A stretch of DNA of 34,543 nt, taken from Actinomycetota bacterium (GTDB lineage Bacteria > Actinomycetota > Actinomycetes > Streptosporangiales > Streptosporangiaceae). Both the position numbers and the translations under genes were made by a program. This document shows positions 27,875 to 34,543 of the stretch, piece after piece. Under the pieces are notes generated by a model, which did no database searches, was not told the DNA's origin, and saw only the letters and a list, made by a program, of their open reading frames with translations. How positions within the stretch are numbered: position 1 is the first letter of the stretch; every line of letters starts with the position of its first letter. Where the stretch lies: contig PLRW01000307.1 of NCBI GenBank assembly GCA_003164955.1, forward strand, positions 7,977 through 42,519. Reading direction: 5' to 3'.

Positions 27875-28236
27875 GCCTTCCGGGCATAGCGGAACTGCTT
27901 CGTCCCGCTACGCCCAGTCCCGACGTGGCCGCGCACCGTGCGGCGAGTGGCCGGGAGCAGCACACGCATAAGATCACCGTCTACCTGTCCGCCGACGAGC
28001 TGTTCGATCTGGAGCACGCCCGGCTCATTCTGCGCCGCTACGGCATCGCCGCCGATCGCGGGCGGCTCGTCCGTGAGGCCCTGGCCGTGATGCTGGCCGA
28101 TCTCGACGCCCGCGGCGAGTCAAGCGTGCTCGCCCGGCGCATTGCGGACCTCTCGCCCGTGGACGGCACCGGTTCCAACGGTGACGGCCCCAACGGCGCC
28201 AGACCTAACTGTGACGGCGGTGGGCACCACGGCTGA
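27841..28236 (+). CDS. Small ribbon-helix-helix-like protein between parA and scpA
   Basis: The product has 131 residues. The centre (about 42-95) reads KITVYLSADELFDLEHARLI, then RGRLVREALAVMLADL. A beta strand followed by two helices is the ribbon-helix-helix pattern, so DNA binding as a dimer is likely. The N-terminus is basic (NRGRSRRVSLPG) and the C-terminus is a Gly/Asn/Asp-rich tail. GTG 27841 is fixed by AGGGAGG ten bases upstream. The gene starts 34 bases inside the parA-like gene and its end overlaps scpA by 26 bases, so the three are coupled. By analogy to plasmid ParA-ParG pairs, it could be the DNA-binding partner of the ATPase. That is inference; I do not know a characterised homologue. 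Confidence 0.78.
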   Translation: MAANRGRSRRVSLPGIAELLRPATPSPDVAAHRAASGREQHTHKITVYLSADELFDLEHARLILRRYGIAADRGRLVREALAVMLADLDARGESSVLARRIADLSPVDGTGSNGDGPNGARPNCDGGGHHG

Positions 28237-29116
28237 TGACCTGACCAATGGTGGCCCCGGTGGTACCACCGGCCTGTTCGGCCCGGGTGACGGCGACGTG
28301 CGGCCCTCGGGCTTCGAGGTGCACCTCGACGTGTTCGAGGGCCCGTTCGACCTGCTGCTGGCCCTCATCTCCAAGCATAAGCTCGACATCACCGAGGTTG
28401 CCCTGTCGCAGGTGACCGACGAGTTCATCGGCTACATCCGGGAACGTTCCGGCGGCTGGGACCTCGATCAGGTCAGCTACTTCCTCGTGGTCGCCGCGAC
28501 CCTGCTCGACCTGAAGGCCGCGCGACTGCTGCCCTCGGGCGAGGTGGAGGACGAGGAGGATCTCGCGCTGCTGGAGGCGCGGGACCTGCTGTTCGCCCGG
28601 CTGCTGCAGTACCGTGCGTACAAGGAAGTCGCCGCCGTCTTCGCGGGCCGGATGGCCGTGGCCGCCCGCCGGTTCCCGCGCCGCGTCCCGCTGGAGCCAC
28701 GGTTTGCGCAGCTGTTTCCCGAAGTGCTGCTCGGTCTCGGGCCGGTAGAATTCGCCCGGATCGCGGCGCGCGCGCTCACTCCGCGGCAGGCGCCGACGGT
28801 GTCCACCGACCACATCCACGCCCCGTTCGTGAGCGTCCGCGAGCAGGCGCGGCGGCTGGCCGCCAAGCTGCGTGAGCTGCGCCGGGCTAGTTTCCGGCAG
28901 CTCACCGCGGATTGCGCGGCGACGTATGAGATCGTGGCGAGCTTCCTCGCGGTGCTCGAGCTCTACCGGGAGGACCGGATCTCCCTGGAGCAGCTCACAC
29001 CGCTGGGGGACATCTACGTGACCTGGAACGCGGCCGGCGACGACGATGGCGACGTGGCCATCGATGTGGATGAGGACGATCCGCGCGATGTGGACGAGGA
29101 CGACGCACAGACATGA
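28211..29116 (+). CDS. scpA: Segregation and condensation protein A (kleisin)
   Basis: ScpA is the kleisin that bridges the SMC head domains with ScpB. The product has about 301 residues. The N-terminal SMC-neck-binding domain carries FEVHLDVFEGPFDLLLALISKHKLDITEVALSQV and LDQVSYFLVVAATLLDLKAARLLP. A middle ScpB-binding region follows, then the C-terminal winged helix (FRQLTADCAATYEIVASFLAVLELYREDRISLEQ). An acidic tail ends the protein (DDGDVAIDVDEDDPRDVDEDD). Several GTG codons are possible; GTG 28211 overlaps the preceding gene, GTG 28220 and 28298 are alternatives, and none has a good ribosome site, so translation is probably coupled. scpB starts in an ATGA overlap. Confidence 0.95.
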   Translation: MTAVGTTADDLTNGGPGGTTGLFGPGDGDVRPSGFEVHLDVFEGPFDLLLALISKHKLDITEVALSQVTDEFIGYIRERSGGWDLDQVSYFLVVAATLLDLKAARLLPSGEVEDEEDLALLEARDLLFARLLQYRAYKEVAAVFAGRMAVAARRFPRRVPLEPRFAQLFPEVLLGLGPVEFARIAARALTPRQAPTVSTDHIHAPFVSVREQARRLAAKLRELRRASFRQLTADCAATYEIVASFLAVLELYREDRISLEQLTPLGDIYVTWNAAGDDDGDVAIDVDEDDPRDVDEDDAQT

Positions 29117-29811
29117 AGGACATGAACGAGAGTCAGCGAGACGGAGCACCCGAACCCCCCGGTGATCCCGGCAGCCCCGGAGATCCCGGTGATCCCATTA
29201 GCATCACGGACCTCAGTTCACCCGCTGACCTCAGCGCTCCCGAGGGCCCCTCGCTACGGGCCAGCCTCGAGGCGATCCTGATGGTCGCGGACGAGCCGGT
29301 CCCGGCCGTGGTCCTCGCCCAGGTCCTGGAACGGCCGACCGGGGAGGTGGCCAGCGTGCTCCGCGAGACCGCGGCCGGCTACGCCGCCGAGGAGCGGGGG
29401 TTCGACCTGCGCGAGATCGCCGGCGGGTGGCGGTTCTACACCCGGGAGGACTGCGCACCCGTCGTTGAGCGCTTCGTCAGTGAGGGCCAGGAGGTCCGGC
29501 TCACCCAGGCGGCGCTGGAGACCCTGGCCGTCGTCGCGTACCGCCAGCCGGTCAGCCGCGCGCGGGTGTCCGCGGTCCGCGGCGTCAACTGCGACGGCGT
29601 CATGCGGACGCTGACGCTGCGCGGGCTGCTCGAGGACGCCGGGACCGACCCGGAGACCGGCGCGATCCTCTACCGGACCACGGGCTACTTCCTGGAGCGT
29701 CTCGGCCTGGCCAGCCTGGAGGAACTGCCTGACCTCGCGCCGTTCCTGCCGGACAGCATCGAGGATGTCGACGACGCCATGGATGTGGGCCATGACCGGG
29801 CCCGGTCGTAA
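29113..29811 (+). CDS. scpB: Segregation and condensation protein B
   Basis: ScpB is the dimeric winged-helix partner that binds ScpA in the SMC condensin complex. The product has 232 residues. The first 55 are acidic and Pro/Gly-rich (PGDPGSPGDPGDPISITDLS). Two winged helices follow: SLRASLEAILMVADEPVPAVVLAQVLERP, then LTQAALETLAVVAYRQPVSRARVSAVRGVNCDGVMRTL with the conserved VAYRQPV-R-x-VRGV stretch. ATG 29113 overlaps the scpA stop; ATG 29122 is possible. The final 20 bases overlap the pseudouridine synthase gene, so the operon continues. Confidence 0.95.
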   Translation: MKDMNESQRDGAPEPPGDPGSPGDPGDPISITDLSSPADLSAPEGPSLRASLEAILMVADEPVPAVVLAQVLERPTGEVASVLRETAAGYAAEERGFDLREIAGGWRFYTREDCAPVVERFVSEGQEVRLTQAALETLAVVAYRQPVSRARVSAVRGVNCDGVMRTLTLRGLLEDAGTDPETGAILYRTTGYFLERLGLASLEELPDLAPFLPDSIEDVDDAMDVGHDRARS

Positions 29812-30685
29812 CCCGCGCGGCCGCGGCGGCGCCCGTCACTCGCCCGGGCGCCGCGGCGGAGGTTCTGGAAGTCCGGCGGCTCGGCCCGTGGACGCCGGCG
29901 ACGATGACGACGGCTTCGGCGGCGATTTCGGCGAGGAGCGCGACAGCCTCGTCGACGTTCCCGGCGGCGTGCGCCTGCAGAAGGTCCTGGCCGCGGCGGG
30001 CGTGGGGAGCCGGCGGCATTGTGAGGAGCTGATCGGGGAGGGCCGGGTCGAGGTCGACGGGGAGACGGTGCGCCGCTTCGGCGCCCGGGTCGATCCTGAG
30101 CACCAGGTCATCCGGGTGGACGGCAAGCGTATCCCGTCCCGCCAGGACCTCGTCTACCTGGCCTTCAACAAGCCGCCCGGCGTGCTGACCGCGATGTCCG
30201 ATCAGCGCGGGCGTGCCACCCTCACCGACTTCGTCGGCGACCGGGCTGAGCGGCTGTTTCACGTCGGCCGCCTCGACTACGACAGCGAGGGCCTGATGCT
30301 GCTCATGAACGACGGTGAGCTCGCGCATCGCCTCGCACATCCCCGCTACGGCGTGCTCAAGACCTACCTGGCCGAGATCCAGGGTCCGCTGCCGAAGGAT
30401 CTCGGCCGCAAGCTCATGACCGGGATCGAGCTCGAAGACGGCGTGGCCACCGCGGACCGGTTCCGGGTGGTGGAACGCTCCGGGCCGCGCGTGCTCGTCG
30501 AGATCACGCTGCACGAGGGGCGCAAGCGCATCGTGCGCCGGATGCTAGCCGAGGCCGGTCACCCGGTGCTCCGGCTGGTGCGGACCGATGTCGGGCCGAT
30601 CCGGCTGGGGCGCCTGAAGCCGGGAGGTGTCCGTCAGCTCACAACGCGCGAAATCGGCGAGCTCTACGCCTCGGTAGGCCTATAG
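29792..30685 (+). CDS. rluB: 23S rRNA pseudouridine synthase, RsuA/RluB family
   Basis: The enzyme isomerises a specific uridine of 23S rRNA. From ATG 29792 it is 297 residues. A disordered Arg/Gly and Asp-rich N-terminus of about 55 residues precedes an S4 RNA-binding domain (VRLQKVLAAAGVGSRRHCEELIGEGRVEVDG). The catalytic domain contains YLAFNKPPGVLTAMSD and the aspartate motif GRLDYDSEGLMLLMNDGELAH, plus the RsuA-type end EGRKRIVRRMLAEAGHPVLRLVR. Its place after scpB is conserved in actinobacteria. The start overlaps scpB by 20 bases; an earlier in-frame start at 29765 is less likely. Distinguishing RluB from RluE or RsuA needs comparison. Confidence 0.92.
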   Translation: MTGPGRNPRGRGGARHSPGRRGGGSGSPAARPVDAGDDDDGFGGDFGEERDSLVDVPGGVRLQKVLAAAGVGSRRHCEELIGEGRVEVDGETVRRFGARVDPEHQVIRVDGKRIPSRQDLVYLAFNKPPGVLTAMSDQRGRATLTDFVGDRAERLFHVGRLDYDSEGLMLLMNDGELAHRLAHPRYGVLKTYLAEIQGPLPKDLGRKLMTGIELEDGVATADRFRVVERSGPRVLVEITLHEGRKRIVRRMLAEAGHPVLRLVRTDVGPIRLGRLKPGGVRQLTTREIGELYASVGL

Positions 30686-30739
30686 CCTGGGGATGTCGGC
30701 CTGAGACGGTCGGCAGCCCGATACTGAGGTGGTGGGAAC

Positions 30740-31102
30740 GTGCCGGTCAGAGCGATCCGGGGCGCGGTGCAGGTCGAAGCCGATGAGCGTGCGGCGATCC
30801 TTGGCGGGACGGCCGAACTGGTCAGCGACGTCATGACGCGTAACGACCTGGTCCCTGACGACGTGATCAGCGTCCTGTTCACGGTCACCCCGGACCTGAC
30901 CACCGAGTTCCCGGCGCTGGCGGCGCGCAAGATCGGCTTCCATGACGTACCGCTGCTGTGCGCGACCGAGATTCCGGTGCCCGGCGCGCTCCCGCGCGTG
31001 GTCCGGCTCATGATGCACGTGGAGACCAGCCGTTCCCGCAGTGAGATCCAGCACGTCTACCTGCGCGGCGCGGCGGCCCTCCGGCTGGACATCGCGCAGT
31101 GA
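30740..31102 (+). CDS. aroH: Chorismate mutase, AroH (trimeric) type
   Basis: The enzyme rearranges chorismate to prephenate, the entry to phenylalanine and tyrosine synthesis. The 120-residue product shows the AroH-class pattern rather than the helical AroQ class: VRAIRGAVQVEADE at the N-terminus with the active-site arginine, VISVLFTVTPDLTTEFPALAAR, the central VPLLCATEIPVPGALPRVVRLMMHV with arginine contacts, and YLRGAAALR at the end. Length is typical. GTG 30740 follows GAGGTGGTGGGAAC, a rich ribosome site. Its stop overlaps the start of tyrA as GTGA, so successive pathway enzymes are made together. Confidence 0.95.
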   Translation: MPVRAIRGAVQVEADERAAILGGTAELVSDVMTRNDLVPDDVISVLFTVTPDLTTEFPALAARKIGFHDVPLLCATEIPVPGALPRVVRLMMHVETSRSRSEIQHVYLRGAAALRLDIAQ

Positions 31103-32220
31103 CCCCGGCGCCGGTCCCGGGACGGGTCGTCGTCATCGGCACCGGCCTGATCGGGACGTCAGCGGCGCTTGCCCTGCGGCGCTACGGGGCCGGCGTCTGG
31201 CTCTGGGACCGGGACCCGGCGGCCGCCGCCCTCGCGGCCGACCTGGGCGCCGGCCGCGTTCTGGCCCGCCCGGAAGACTGCCCCGGCCCGGCGGACGTGG
31301 CGCTGATCGCGGTGCCGCCCGTCGAGGTGGCCGGCGTCCTGGCGACGTTGCAGCGCGCGGGCCTGGCGCACTGCTACACCGACGTCGCCAGCGTGAAGGC
31401 GCTGCCCCTGGCGCGGGCCCGGGAGGCCGGCTGCGACATCTCCCGTTACGTGCCCGGTCATCCGCTGGCCGGCCGCGAACGGTCCGGGCCGGCGGCGGCC
31501 CGGGCGGACCTGTTCCTCGGCCGGGCCTGGGCGCTGTGTCCCGCCCCCGAGACGTCCGGCGCGGCGGTGGCCACGGTCACCGCGATGGTCACGGCGTGCG
31601 GAGCGGAGCCGGTCCTCACCGACGCGGACAGCCACGACCGCTGGGTCGCGCTGGTCTCGCACGCCCCGCACGTGGTCGCCGCGGCCATGGCGGCGCAGCT
31701 CGCCCCGAAATCGGTGCCGCCGGAGGCGCTCAGCCTGGCCGGACCGGGCCTGCGCGACGCCACCCGGATCGCCGTCGGCGACGCGGGCCTCTGGACGCAG
31801 ATCCTGACCGGGAACGCCGGCCCGGTCGCGGCCGTCCTGGCCGCGGTGGCGGGCGATATCGCGGAGGCCGCGCGGATCCTGGAGACCGGGCCGGACGGCT
31901 CGCCCGCGCCGGAGGCTGAGGCCAGCAAGGAACTGACCGGGCTGCTGGAGCAGGGCCGGGCGGGCGTCGCCCGCATCCCCGGCAAGCACGGTGGCCCGGC
32001 CCGTGCGTTCACTGCCGTGCAGGTGGTCATCAGCGACCGCCCCGGTGAGCTCGCGCGGCTGTTCGCCGCGGCCGCCGACGTCGGCGTCAACGTCGAGGAC
32101 GTCGGCATCGAGCATTCGCCCGGAGCGCCGGTCGGCGTGGCCGAGCTTTCGGTCCGGCCGGAGTCCGCCGAGACGCTCATTAACGCCCTCACGGCCGGCG
32201 GATGGCCGGTCCGCCGGTAG
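31099..32220 (+). CDS. tyrA: Prephenate dehydrogenase with C-terminal ACT-like domain
   Basis: It oxidatively decarboxylates prephenate to 4-hydroxyphenylpyruvate on the way to tyrosine. The product has 373 residues. The NAD fold begins VVVIGTGLIGTSAALALRR; the middle has the conserved catalytic-histidine segment YVPGHPLAGRERSG and DSHDRWVALVSHAPHVVAAA. The C-terminal region at about 305-373 (AVQVVISDRPGELARLFAAA, VNVEDVGIEH) looks like an ACT domain and suggests feedback control by tyrosine. GTG 31099 overlaps the aroH stop. The stop codon TAG is also the first part of a TAGCCT box that may act as the -10 for cmk. Confidence 0.94.
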   Translation: MTPAPVPGRVVVIGTGLIGTSAALALRRYGAGVWLWDRDPAAAALAADLGAGRVLARPEDCPGPADVALIAVPPVEVAGVLATLQRAGLAHCYTDVASVKALPLARAREAGCDISRYVPGHPLAGRERSGPAAARADLFLGRAWALCPAPETSGAAVATVTAMVTACGAEPVLTDADSHDRWVALVSHAPHVVAAAMAAQLAPKSVPPEALSLAGPGLRDATRIAVGDAGLWTQILTGNAGPVAAVLAAVAGDIAEAARILETGPDGSPAPEAEASKELTGLLEQGRAGVARIPGKHGGPARAFTAVQVVISDRPGELARLFAAAADVGVNVEDVGIEHSPGAPVGVAELSVRPESAETLINALTAGGWPVRR

Positions 32221-32231
32221 CCTTGCGGATG
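32218..32231 (+). promoter_or_regulatory. Candidate leaderless promoter of cmk overlapping the tyrA stop
   Basis: TAGCCT (32218-32223) fits TANNNT. It uses the TAG stop of tyrA as its first three bases and is followed by seven bases and GTG. No ribosome site precedes this GTG. Confidence 0.4.
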
Positions 32232-32965
32232 TGAGCATATCTGCGGGCAGTCACGGCGATTCAACGGACAGCGGTATCGTCATCGCCGTCGACGGTCCGT
32301 CGGCGTCCGGTAAATCGAGCACCTCGCGCGGGACGGCACGCGCCCTCGGCCTTCGCTACCTCGACACCGGCGCCATGTACCGCGCCCTGACCTGGTGGAT
32401 GCTGTCCCACGGTATCCCGGTTGACGACGCGGACGCGGTGGCACGGCACGTCGGCGCCGCGGCCATCGAGGTGGGGACCGACCCGGACGGCCCATGGGTG
32501 ACGGTCGACGGCCGGGACGTGACCGCGGCGATTCGCGCCCGTGAGGTGTCCGGCGCGGTGTCCGCCGTCGCCCGTGTCCCGCAGGTCCGCGCGCGGCTGA
32601 TCGGCATGCAGCGCGAGATCATCGCCCGCGCCCGGGCTGAGGGGCGGGGGATCGTCGCGGAGGGACGCGACATCGGCACGGTCGTCGCGCCGGACGCGGT
32701 GGTCAAGGTCTTCCTCACCGCCAGCGAAGTGGCCCGGGCCACCCGCCGCACCGCTGAACTGGCCACCGACCCCACGGCCACCGTCACCACCACCCAGGCC
32801 GAGCAGGCCCGCCGGGACCGGATGGACGCGGCGCAGATGGCGAAGGCCCCCGACGCGGTGGACATCGACTCGACGCTGTTCCCGCTGGAGGACGTCATCG
32901 AGATGATCGCGGACCTGACGGCGCAGCGGGCCGAGCTGCCCGATACCGCGAGGACAACCCGATGA
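32231..32965 (+). CDS. cmk: Cytidylate kinase
   Basis: The enzyme phosphorylates CMP and dCMP with ATP. The 244-residue product has an N-terminal P-loop [18 protein letters not shown], then [16 protein letters not shown], the CMP-binding insert including [24 protein letters not shown], and [19 protein letters not shown] with the EGRDIG signature. QEE-like lid sequences give way to [18 protein letters not shown], in line with the bacterial Cmk family. Start GTG 32231 is ten bases past tyrA and has no Shine-Dalgarno; it may be leaderless or coupled. It overlaps der by four bases (ATGA). The cmk-der pair is conserved in actinobacteria. Confidence 0.96.
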   Translation: MSISAGSHGDSTDSGIVIAVDGPSASGKSSTSRGTARALGLRYLDTGAMYRALTWWMLSHGIPVDDADAVARHVGAAAIEVGTDPDGPWVTVDGRDVTAAIRAREVSGAVSAVARVPQVRARLIGMQREIIARARAEGRGIVAEGRDIGTVVAPDAVVKVFLTASEVARATRRTAELATDPTATVTTTQAEQARRDRMDAAQMAKAPDAVDIDSTLFPLEDVIEMIADLTAQRAELPDTARTTR

Positions 32966-34464
32966 GCCCCGACGACGAGGCCGCCGGCGTCAGCACTGAC
33001 GACGAATTTGTCCCGGGCGCGGATGAGGACCTTACCGTGGACAGCGAATTCTCCCCGGAGGGCCCTGGGGATGAGGACTTCTTCGGCATAGACGACGATC
33101 AGATTGCCGAACGGCCCGTGGTGGCGGTCGTCGGCCGGCCCAACGTCGGCAAGTCCACACTCGTCAACCGGATCATCGGCAGCCGGCTCGCCGTCGTGGA
33201 GGACACCCCGGGCGTCACCCGCGACCGGGTCGCCTACGACGCCGACTGGCGCGGGCGGCAGTTCACCCTGGTGGACACGGGCGGCTGGGAGCCGTCGGAG
33301 GAAAAGACCGGATCGCTGGCCGCGCGGATCGCCGGGCAGGCCCGGATCGCCGCGCGGACGGCCGACGCCGTGCTGTTCGTCGTGGACGCCACCGTGGGGG
33401 CGACCGACGCCGACGACGCCGTCGCGGACGTGCTGCGCCGCTCCGGCGTGCCCGTCGTACTCGCGGCCAACAAGGTCGACAACTCCGCCACCGAGCTGAC
33501 CGCCTCGGCGCTGTGGTCGCTCGGGCTCGGCCAGCCGTATCCGGTGAGCGCGCTGCACGGGCGCGCCAGCGGCGATCTGCTGGACGCCGTGCTCGAGGCG
33601 CTGCCCGAACCGCCGCCGGAGCCGCGCACGCGGCCGTCCGGGCCGCGCCGGGTAGCCCTCATCGGCCGGCCCAACGTCGGCAAGTCCAGCCTGCTCAACA
33701 AGCTGGCCGGGGAGGAGCGGGTCCTGGTCGACGCCGAGGCCGGCACGACCCGGGACCCGGTGGATGAGCTGATCGAGCTGGGCGGCAAGACCTGGCGCTT
33801 CGTGGACACGGCCGGTATCAGGCGGCGGTTCCGCGAGAGCCAGGGCGCCGACTATTACGCGGCCCTGCGAACCGCGGGAGCCTTGGAGGTCGCCGAGGTT
33901 GCCGTGGTGCTGGTCGACGCCAGCCAGCCGCTGACCGAGCAGGACCTGCGGATCATCTCGATGGTGATCGAGGTCGGCCGGGCGCTCGTCATCGCGTTCA
34001 ACAAATGGGACATGGTCGACGAGGAACGTCAGCATTACCTGGGACGCGAGATCGACCGGCAGCTGTACAACGCGCGCTGGGCGCCGCGGGTCAACATCTC
34101 CGCCACTACCGGCCGGCACATGGACCGGCTGGTCCCGGCGATCGAGACGGCCCTGGCGGGCTGGGAGACGCGGGTCCCGACCGGCCGCCTCAACAGCTGG
34201 CTGACCAGCCTGATCGCGGCGACCCCACCGCCGGTGCGCGGCGGGCGCCAGCCGAAGGTCCTGTTCGCCACGCAGGCCGGGGTCCGCCCACCGCACGTCG
34301 TGCTCTTCACCACGGGATTCCTGGAGGCGGCCTACCGCCGGTTCGTGGAGCGGAAGCTGCGCGAGGAGTTCGGCTTCGAGGGCAGCCCGCTGAAGGTGTC
34401 GATGCGGTTGCGGGAAAAGCGCGGCCGCGGCTCCTCCCGGGGCCATAGCACCAGCCGCCGATAG
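32962..34464 (+). CDS. der: Ribosome-assembly GTPase Der (EngA)
   Basis: Der is a double-GTPase that assists 50S subunit maturation. The 500-residue product begins with an acidic extension of about 50 residues ([20 protein letters not shown]). G domain 1 has [29 protein letters not shown] and NKVD. G domain 2 has [34 protein letters not shown] and NKWD. The C-terminal KH-like domain runs from about 400 ([29 protein letters not shown]) to a basic tail ending [10 protein letters not shown]. All motifs are intact. The start overlaps cmk. Confidence 0.97.
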   Translation: MSPDDEAAGVSTDDEFVPGADEDLTVDSEFSPEGPGDEDFFGIDDDQIAERPVVAVVGRPNVGKSTLVNRIIGSRLAVVEDTPGVTRDRVAYDADWRGRQFTLVDTGGWEPSEEKTGSLAARIAGQARIAARTADAVLFVVDATVGATDADDAVADVLRRSGVPVVLAANKVDNSATELTASALWSLGLGQPYPVSALHGRASGDLLDAVLEALPEPPPEPRTRPSGPRRVALIGRPNVGKSSLLNKLAGEERVLVDAEAGTTRDPVDELIELGGKTWRFVDTAGIRRRFRESQGADYYAALRTAGALEVAEVAVVLVDASQPLTEQDLRIISMVIEVGRALVIAFNKWDMVDEERQHYLGREIDRQLYNARWAPRVNISATTGRHMDRLVPAIETALAGWETRVPTGRLNSWLTSLIAATPPPVRGGRQPKVLFATQAGVRPPHVVLFTTGFLEAAYRRFVERKLREEFGFEGSPLKVSMRLREKRGRGSSRGHSTSRR

Positions 34465-34493
34465 TCTGTGCTGGCCCGGGGGGCTGTGTTGTC

Positions 34494-34539
34494 CCGGGGG
34501 GCGACCCCCCGGACCCCTGCATGCGCTTCGCGCCCGCGC
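34494..34539 (-). repeat. Copy B of the dispersed intergenic repeat, inverted; also a possible der terminator
   Basis: Read on the minus strand it matches 6667-6713 with a few differences. On the + strand it presents CCGGGGGG-CGA-CCCCCCGG (34494-34512), a perfect 8-bp hairpin 30 bases after the der stop that could end transcription. CCCGGGGGGC also occurs just upstream at 34476-34485. The window ends at 34543, so its flank is cut. Confidence 0.65.
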
Positions 34540-34543
34540 GGTG

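Noticed and set aside
27841..28236. ParB homologue
   Set aside because: Too short, with no ParB N-terminal CTPase motif (GERRxR) or helix-turn-helix; the visible core is strand-helix-helix.

Overview
This is a high-GC (roughly 70%) stretch of an actinobacterial chromosome. Codon use, frequent GTG/TTG starts, leaderless-looking promoters (TANNNT followed 7-8 bases later by the start codon) and gene order all point to Actinomycetota. The order resembles the Streptomyces/Streptosporangiales core: gltBD, pyk, pdtaR, polA, rpsA, coaE, uvrB, pyrG, nudix, ald, xerD, parA, scpAB, rluB, cmk, der. I cannot place the genus from this window alone. Almost all genes lie on the + strand. The exceptions are a three-gene sigma-factor cassette, a tRNA and a decayed gene next to it.

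Layout. (1) 1-3160: 3' part of gltB and complete gltD (glutamate synthase). (2) 2928-6541, minus strand: an ECF sigma factor, a small single-pass membrane protein and a large YfhO-like polytopic membrane protein form a tightly packed accessory cassette between gltD and pyk. (3) 6817-9864: pyruvate kinase, then a serine hydroxymethyltransferase gene preceded by a convincing ZTP (pfl) riboswitch. (4) 9915-10626, minus strand: a broken HTH/LAGLIDADG-type gene lies just downstream of a tRNA with Leu anticodon CAA but class I architecture. (5) 10688-11299: pdtaR, an ANTAR response regulator. (6) 11300-12132: about 0.8 kb without a credible gene, holding several inverted and direct repeats and, at its end, a LacI-type operator and promoter. 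(7) 12133-13494: secreted aldose 1-epimerase. (8) 13565-21240: replication, translation and repair genes polA, rpsA, coaE and uvrB. (9) 21326-25924: a DMT-type membrane protein, then pyrG-nudix and ald. (10) 25921-30685: chromosome maintenance block xerD, parA, a ribbon-helix-helix-like protein, scpA, scpB and rluB, mostly overlapping end to start. (11) 30740-34464: aroH-tyrA (aromatic amino acid branch), cmk and the GTPase gene der, again coupled by overlaps.

How the genes work together. xerD-parA-RHH-scpA-scpB is a chromosome dimer resolution, segregation and condensin group. aroH and tyrA catalyse consecutive steps from chorismate towards tyrosine. gltB and gltD make the two subunits of one enzyme. 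The riboswitch would tie one-carbon supply by GlyA to ZTP, the signal of 10-formyl-THF shortage.

Most of the window is ordinary core genome. The points I find most worth following are the glyA riboswitch with a visible Shine-Dalgarno switch, the ParA/ribbon-helix-helix pair inside the condensin operon, the odd tRNA with its neighbouring gene remnant, the chain of mutually exclusive stems after pdtaR, a 47-bp intergenic repeat present in two inverted copies 28 kb apart, and the sigma-factor cassette. I did not find a clearly new defence, mobile or biosynthetic system.
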